64,000 bases of DNA from Fragilaria crotonensis (taxonomy: Eukaryota; Bacillariophyta; Fragilariophyceae; Fragilariales; Fragilariaceae), in contig JAKSYS010000156.1 of NCBI GenBank assembly GCA_022925895.1, positions 39,227-103,226 on the forward strand, given 5' to 3'. The translations under genes were made by a program, and so were the position numbers. Each line of letters opens with the position of its first letter. Position 1 is the stretch's first letter. The notes beneath the pieces are model-generated. The model was not told where the DNA came from. It was given only the letters and a program-made list of their open reading frames with translations, and did no database searches. This document shows positions 61,719 through 64,000 of the stretch, piece after piece.

Positions 61719-63570
61719 TCATTTATCGTCGGCGCCAATGAGGTCCCTGAAAAAATCTCGATATTCAATTCCGCCTTCTTTCAGAATGGGCACGTGCTCC
61801 TTAGTCAAATGAATGACCACGTCCGACTCTACTTCAGCAGGCATTCTGATGAGATCATCATCAGAAAGCTCAATGTCAGGCAGGTGGGCGATCCCTTTGG
61901 ATTCGAAGAAGTCTGTTACTTGCTGCGGGATTGCCTGGCACGCTTCGGACGTGAACGCTTGAGAATCTTTGGAGTGCTCATTAAATGCCACAAAATGTGC
62001 GATGTCTCGAACGTTTCTCATTTCACGGCCGTGGTCGATGAATCGCATATTGAAGAAGTCACCATCGCCAATTCCTACAAATACCACGGACAAGGGAGTG
62101 GAAGTCGCTTCGTCCAGTGCTGCAGCAGTATCCTCAATGAATTCCACGTCACGCCCTGTAAAAATGCACAGAATGGTATAGACCTGCTTCTCGAACTTCT
62201 CAGCAATTTCAGCATCACGTTCTGCGCGCGCTGCAGCCATTCGAATTACATCCGTAAATACTGTTGGAGAGTTGGCCATCGTGATGCCCGATCGAAATTG
62301 GTCTCTGTAGGCCTGCAGCACTCCTTCGATTCCGCGAATGAGGCGACTCGTCCCACACTGGAATACATTGTGAACGTCGTCGTTGTATTTTGCACCGAAT
62401 CCCCACAGCGCGAAGTGATTGTCAGTATCCAATTGGCCAAGAATACTCAGCATGCCTATCATCGGCTTTTCATAGTCGTTGAAACCACCGGATGGGTCGA
62501 GATAATGAAGTGTACCGGGTTTATTGGGGTCGCCATTGGAACCAGAAAAGTCGACGGCAAGCACCACCTTAAAATAACAACCCTTAATCACGTAATCCAT
62601 GAAATTCGGCCCTTCTTAGCGTTTTCAACCACCACTGATCCTCGTCGGACTCGCAAACCGGCCATCTCTTCCATTGTGTCATTAGCTCCTCTGATATATG
62701 CTTGCAGCACGACGAGTTTACCAGTCTTGATTTTGCTCGTCTTGGACTTTATTAAGGTAAGGGATAAGGCGCGACTAGGGTCGTCATTCCCTTCTGTACT
62801 CGCATCGATCAGACGGTTGACAGATACCAAAACTTCTCCAATGTTTTCGTTATTGCCGTCCTTCTTGTGATGGAATAAAATAATTTTGATGGGATGGTTA
62901 AGATTTCCATCACCCAAGCTGAACGTGTCGATCGCAACTGACGGCCACACAGGATTGGAATTATCCGTGATTTTAGTGCTGCGATACACGAGTTCCCAAT
63001 CAATAAAACCTTCTCCATTTTCAGTCCGTCGATGAAGCTCATAAAATGGATCTGGTCTCCGCATGAAGCTATAAGCGGAGTCATGTGAGTGTCGGGTGAT
63101 CCAGGCTGTCCATTTGCCGCGGGCGACTTTCACGCTACTTACCCATCTACGCTTCGCAATTGCAACCCCTTGAGTTTGAGCCTCAACTCGGGCCCGGTCC
63201 CCTTTCGAATGCATGCCACCAGCACGCCTCCGCCCTTCAACTTTTTCGCACAACGACAGCCTGGGAAACCTAGAATATGTGCAACATCGAAGGAGGCTGA
63301 AGATCTCTGTCGGAACTTTTTCTTCCCTGCCTCCTTTTCGAAGATGTGAACGCAAAACTTCATTGGAGTTCCCAGATTCCACGAAATTTGAAATTTATGT
63401 TCCCACCTAGGCGAGCGGTCGTTTGTAACTTCCTCCGTTCTCCCCAGACACTTTGGCTGATCGCCCGGTGTCGTGGCAATTTGAGTTACGACAGCGATGA
63501 CATCAGACTTGCGGGAAGCTCCTTCAGCAATTGGGAGCGTTATCGCCCGGAGAGAAAGTTCGCATCTCAT
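61719..63570 (-). CDS. copine (C2A-C2B-vWA calcium-dependent membrane-binding protein)
   Basis: Copines bind phospholipids in response to calcium through two C2 domains. Exon 1 is 63570-63143 (MRCELSLRAITLPIAEG...; C2A: DRSPRWEHKFQISW, FCVHIFEKE). A 74-nt intron (GTAAGT...TTATAG, phase 2) follows, then exon 2 from 63068 (C2B: RRPDPFYELHRRTENG, NSNPVWPSVAIDTFSLG, IKIILFHHKKDGNNENIGE). The vWA domain (MDYVIKGCYFKVVLAVDFSGSNGDP with the DxSxS metal site, HFALWGFGAK, ...VVFVGIGDGDF) continues in another frame from about 62606. One missing G in a GGG run there would join them (AKKGPNFMDYVIKG). Total about 590 aa, close to the family's usual length. Confidence 0.9.
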
Positions 63571-64000
63571 GGAATCGATCAATTATATCCCTTCTCAAGT
63601 ACACGTTCGTTCCTGTCTTGCCAAAGTTTGAACAGAATAAGGACCGACGAGACGAGTATCAATTGCTGGAAAATCGGCTTCTAGAAGCGAACAAACTCAA
63701 TGTCCAACGTTGTGTGTGAACGACTGGCACCTGCCCTTTGGAGCAATTGTGATATTGAATTAGATTTTGGTGACGATATGCAGATGAGAAGCAGCACCCT
63801 GCACACCCATGGTGAACTGCTACTTGAGAGCTTGAGAGTTGCGAGCAATTCGCGTGCAGTTGTACTGGCTACTGGGAGTAAATGATACCGATACCGGGAT
63901 TTACTTGCCTTTTTGCGCTTCGTGTTTTCTGTGTGATGTTATGCATACGACGAATCAACGTTCGGCGGCGCTCGTATGTCATAGTCTACTCTCAAGTCGA
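63571..64000. other. right-edge intergenic region upstream of the copine gene
   Basis: This is the presumed copine promoter region. Short frames here have no domain support. The sequence near 63880-63900 has repeated CCGATACC words. Nothing else is recognised before the window ends. Confidence 0.4.

Noticed and set aside
3982-62600. Operon-like clustering of translation genes (RPL10, HBS1, DPH5, JMJD4, MiaB, RimO)
   Set aside because: The genes are on both strands, separated by kilobases and by unrelated genes; such functions are common, so co-occurrence is probably chance.
63700-63885. Short plus-strand frame at the right edge
   Set aside because: 61 codons, no domain, upstream of a divergent gene; no support as a protein.

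Overview
This 64 kb window is nuclear DNA from a unicellular photosynthetic eukaryote, almost certainly a diatom or close stramenopile relative. The evidence is: an acyl carrier protein with a signal peptide ending in the ASAFAP plastid-import motif; a second protein with a bipartite, twin-arginine thylakoid presequence; a diatom-type cyclin; a DUF6824 protein; a decayed class C GPCR-like gene of the type expanded in diatoms; short GT-AG introns (about 62-212 nt); and a eukaryotic tRNA-Asp(GTC). No prokaryotic operons, CRISPR arrays or organelle genes are visible.

Layout. 1-8 kb: 3' part of a MORN-repeat protein, ribosomal protein L10, the ribosome-rescue GTPase HBS1 (minus), a 635-bp inverted-repeat element, and the diphthine synthase DPH5. 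8-15.6 kb: mostly non-coding, with a ~180-bp tandem repeat and a plastid acyl carrier protein. 15.6-19.8 kb: an unrecognised acidic protein interrupted by an in-frame TAG, and spliced MRE11 (minus). 19.8-25.9 kb: decayed sequence and a class C GPCR-like pseudogene. 25.9-30.9 kb: diatom cyclin, a BT1/folate-biopterin-type transporter, and a degenerate region with a 54-bp duplication.

30.9-38.4 kb: a full-length Mutator-like element with ~492-bp terminal inverted repeats and a perfect 9-bp target duplication. It encodes a Ulp1-protease/MULE-transposase unit on the minus strand and, divergently, a cargo unit whose second half carries an HxD...H signature resembling TET/JBP-type 2-oxoglutarate dioxygenases. 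Between the two arms lie three hairpins that share one 12-nt loop but have unrelated, self-complementary stems.

38.4-64 kb: a reductase/Dpy-30/TPMT-type methyltransferase fusion, an AT-rich island, a lumenal protein, a JMJD4-like oxygenase, plastid MiaB with an N-terminal parvulin-like domain, a DUF6824 protein, RimO, complex I subunit NDUFS6, an ANTH-domain protein with a signal peptide, a histidine phosphatase, a PPOX-like flavoprotein, a METTL21-like methyltransferase, tRNA-Asp, a secreted ARM-repeat protein, APC13 and a copine.

Several genes act on translation (RPL10, HBS1, DPH5, RimO, MiaB, and JMJD4 whose known target is eRF1), but they are separately oriented and no common regulation is visible. 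At least five otherwise conserved genes (HBS1, JMJD4, RimO, copine, APC13) need a one-base frame change to read through. This may be assembly error, decay or real recoding, so those gene models are provisional.
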